Shown: piece by piece, positions 5,347-6,095 of the stretch | Numbering within the stretch: the stretch's first letter is position 1 | Layout: each line of letters begins with the position of its first letter | NCBI GenBank assembly: GCA_015486685.1 | Contig: WFRC01000023.1 | Coordinates: 1 to 6,095 of the forward strand | Length of the DNA: 6,095 nucleotides | Origin: Caldifarciminota bacterium | Lineage (GTDB): Bacteria; Hydrothermota; UBA3072; WFRC01 | Reading direction: 5' to 3' | Position numbers and translations under genes: made by a program | The notes under the pieces: model-generated | Database searches by the model: none | Told to the model about the DNA's origin: nothing | The model's input: only the letters and a program-made list of their open reading frames with translations

Positions 5347-5384
5347 GAGATTGCCACGCCTGCTTACAGCAGGCTCGCAATGAC
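5347..5384. repeat. ATTGC/GCAAT imperfect palindromic repeat
   Basis: An outer stem TTGC (5351-5354) with GCAA (5377-5380) and an inner stem GCCTGC (5358-5363) with GCAGGC (5369-5374) enclose a 5-base loop. Internal bulges are CAC and TC. GAGATTGCC on the left and GCAATGAC on the right match the ends of a small palindromic repeat that I recall from many unrelated bacterial genomes (read on the other strand as GTCATTGCGAG ... GGCAATCTC). It is probably a non-autonomous mobile or REP-like element. It is distinct from the heptamer arrays around it. Confidence 0.6.
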
Positions 5385-5390
5385 ACGGAC

Positions 5391-5425
5391 AAGTAGGAAG
5401 TGAGAAATAAGAAGTAGGAAGTAAT
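5391..5425. repeat. Heptamer array, AAGTAGG type
   Basis: Five 7-bp units at 5391, 5398, 5405, 5412 and 5419 are variants of AAGTAGG/AAGTGAG. The family resembles the GTGAGAA part of the array at 3409-3436 in a different register. Confidence 0.65.
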
Positions 5426-5460
5426 ATATAAATGCAAAATGAAGAATAAAAAACTCGTGA

Positions 5461-5488
5461 GGCGTAAGGCGTTAAGCGTAAAATGTAA
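5461..5488. repeat. Heptamer array, GGCGTAA type
   Basis: Four 7-bp units at 5461, 5468, 5475 and 5482 run from GGCGTAA through GGCGTTA and AGCGTAA to AATGTAA, with decay toward the right. CGTAAGGCGT at 5463-5472 is the exact reverse complement of 5543-5552 in the next-but-one array. Confidence 0.65.
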
Positions 5489-5494
5489 AAAAAG

Positions 5495-5539
5495 AATAAA
5501 CTCCATCAACTCAATGAACGCAATAAACTCAAAGAACTT
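5495..5539. repeat. Nonamer array, AATAAACTC type (copy 2)
   Basis: Five 9-bp units start at 5495, 5504, 5513, 5522 and 5531. Units 1 and 4 are exactly AATAAACTC, the same nonamer present at 205-213. This array matches the one at 196-240 in period, unit number (five) and orientation. Confidence 0.65.
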
Positions 5540-5542
5540 CTC

Positions 5543-5570
5543 ACGCCTTACGAATTACGATTAACGAGAT
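5543..5570. repeat. Heptamer array, ACGAATT/ACGCCTT type
   Basis: Four 7-bp units at 5543, 5550, 5557 and 5564 all begin with ACG and vary in the last four bases. The first half is an inverted copy of the GGCGTAA array at 5461-5488. The array runs directly into the second 33-bp repeat. Confidence 0.6.
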
Positions 5571-5602
5571 AAATCCGCATTCTCACTTCCGCATTCCGCA
5601 TT
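5570..5602. repeat. 33-bp direct repeat, copy 2 (CCGCATT heptamers)
   Basis: Identical over all 33 bases to 3655-3687 and in the same orientation. Identity stops at the next base on both sides, though a GTTATT/ATTATT likeness continues on the right. Together the copies bracket the ATPase gene. Confidence 0.75.
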
Positions 5603-5612
5603 GTTATTTTTG

Positions 5613-5640
5613 GCGGTAAGCGGTTAGCGGTAGGCGGTTA
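5613..5640. repeat. Heptamer array, GCGGTTA type
   Basis: Four 7-bp units at 5613, 5620, 5627 and 5634 alternate GCGGTAA/GCGGTAG with GCGGTTA. A decayed fifth unit follows at 5641. The array ends about 25 bp before the start codon of the next gene, so it may lie in or next to that gene's promoter or leader. Confidence 0.65.
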
Positions 5641-5659
5641 GCGTTCTAACTTATTAAAC

Positions 5660-5668
5660 AAGGAGGTG
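5660..5668 (+). promoter_or_regulatory. Strong Shine-Dalgarno of the beta-barrel gene
   Basis: AAGGAGGTG lies just ahead of the ATG at 5671 and matches the anti-Shine-Dalgarno nearly perfectly. It fixes that start and contrasts with the other four genes, none of which has such a site. Confidence 0.8.
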
Positions 5669-5670
5669 TT

Positions 5671-6095
5671 ATGTTTTACTTTTTTTTAATTTCATTGTAT
5701 TCTGTATCATTGGCAACATCTGAGCGGTCTGATGCAATTTGGAACAATCCTGCTGGATTATCATTTCATTCAGGGATTGAACTTATGCTTTCTTCTGATT
5801 CATCCCTTACATTTACATTCAAGAGAATATCCTACGGATTAAAGTTGAAAGGGGATTCGCTGGATTATATAACGGGTGGGAATTATTTTACATATAAAAA
5901 TGTATTTTCTCTGGGATATGCATATTCATCGCTCAGTAGAAAAAATATCTTAGGTATAATGTATCGCCCATTCTCTTTCTTGTCCATAGGTGCAATAAAA
6001 GAACTTCCATCGGAAAAATATCTTACCGGTAAGATTGGTATAGCAATAAAACCTTTTTCAAACAGGATTACCCTGTATTCTGATGCCGGGGTAAA
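5671..6095 (+). CDS. Secreted, probable outer-membrane beta-barrel protein (N-terminal part)
   Basis: The frame is open from the ATG at 5671 to the window edge (141 complete codons), so the C terminus is missing. Residues 1-15 form a short hydrophobic signal-like segment ending SLA, with cleavage plausible near A15; it lacks the usual early Lys/Arg. Then follows SDAIWNNPAGLSF (20-32), a pattern typical of PorV/PorQ and UPF0164-like outer-membrane proteins. The remainder alternates polar and hydrophobic residues in short stretches separated by turns, with many Tyr, Phe, Ser and Gly, as in beta-barrel strands. In some lineages such an N-terminal barrel precedes a longer protein (for example SppA-like peptidases), which cannot be judged here. 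A strong Shine-Dalgarno supports the start; no clear promoter was found in the repeats upstream. Location in the outer membrane is inference. Confidence 0.75.
   Translation, partial: MFYFFLISLYSVSLATSERSDAIWNNPAGLSFHSGIELMLSSDSSLTFTFKRISYGLKLKGDSLDYITGGNYFTYKNVFSLGYAYSSLSRKNILGIMYRPFSFLSIGAIKELPSEKYLTGKIGIAIKPFSNRITLYSDAGV

Larger units (their letters stand above)
5152..5670. other. Gene-free repeat tract downstream of the ATPase gene
   Basis: No credible gene is seen in these 519 bp. The tract is a mosaic: a 10-bp direct repeat (5168/5205), heptamer arrays at 5219-5246, 5391-5425, 5461-5488, 5543-5570, 5575-5602 and 5613-5640, a nonamer array at 5495-5539, and an ATTGC-type palindrome at 5347-5384. 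Between 5254 and 5340 there is purine-rich sequence without clear structure. I found no canonical terminator for the ATPase gene and no convincing promoter for the gene at 5671, so that gene's transcription start is unexplained. Confidence 0.6.

Noticed and set aside
5099..5509. Minus-strand 136-codon open frame
   Set aside because: It overlaps the ATPase C terminus and is built mostly from heptamer arrays and the ATTGC palindrome; its Leu/Phe/Ser-rich product is a by-product of purine-rich repeats.

Overview
The window is AT-rich bacterial DNA with five protein genes and two long, gene-free tracts filled with short repeats. A sigma-54 activator and an outer-membrane-type beta-barrel protein suggest a diderm (Gram-negative-type) bacterium. 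AT-richness, DUF2905, a cysteine-bearing nitronate-monooxygenase-like flavoprotein and degenerate intergenic repeats would fit an uncultivated candidate lineage (for example WOR-3/FCB-like or Omnitrophota-like). That placement is a guess from style, not a marker-based assignment.

Layout. 1-246: AT-rich spacer with a heptamer array (74-108) and a 9-bp array (196-240). 247-1719 (-): GAF / sigma-54 AAA+ / Fis-HTH regulator with its own promoter. 1834-2934 (-): FMN-dependent nitronate monooxygenase/FabK-like protein with a C-terminal four-cysteine cluster. 2935-3157: divergent promoter region. 3158-3367 (+): small two-helix DUF2905 membrane protein. 3368-3789: repeat tract with two tandem hairpins whose arms covary, one copy of a 33-bp repeat, and the promoter of the next gene with three GCATAA boxes. 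3790-5151 (+): AAA_14/DUF4143 ATPase with a winged-helix-like segment and PD-(D/E)XK-like residues. 5152-5670: a second repeat tract with six heptamer arrays, a 9-bp array, an ATTGC-type palindrome and the second 33-bp copy. 5671-6095 (+): start of a secreted, probably outer-membrane beta-barrel protein, cut by the window edge.

No common pathway links the genes. The two minus-strand genes could be partly co-transcribed, but the regulator has a good promoter of its own. The ATPase gene stands alone between the two repeat tracts and between two exact direct 33-bp repeats, which looks like an accessory islet.

The most unusual content is non-coding. Many intergenic patches with unrelated sequences share an exact 7-bp period, and two distant patches share a 9-bp unit. 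A tandem hairpin pair keeps its loop and flanks while both arms change together. In addition, the four upstream genes lack a Shine-Dalgarno sequence and at least two have a -10 box 5-6 bp from the ATG (probable leaderless mRNAs), whereas the last gene has a near-perfect Shine-Dalgarno.
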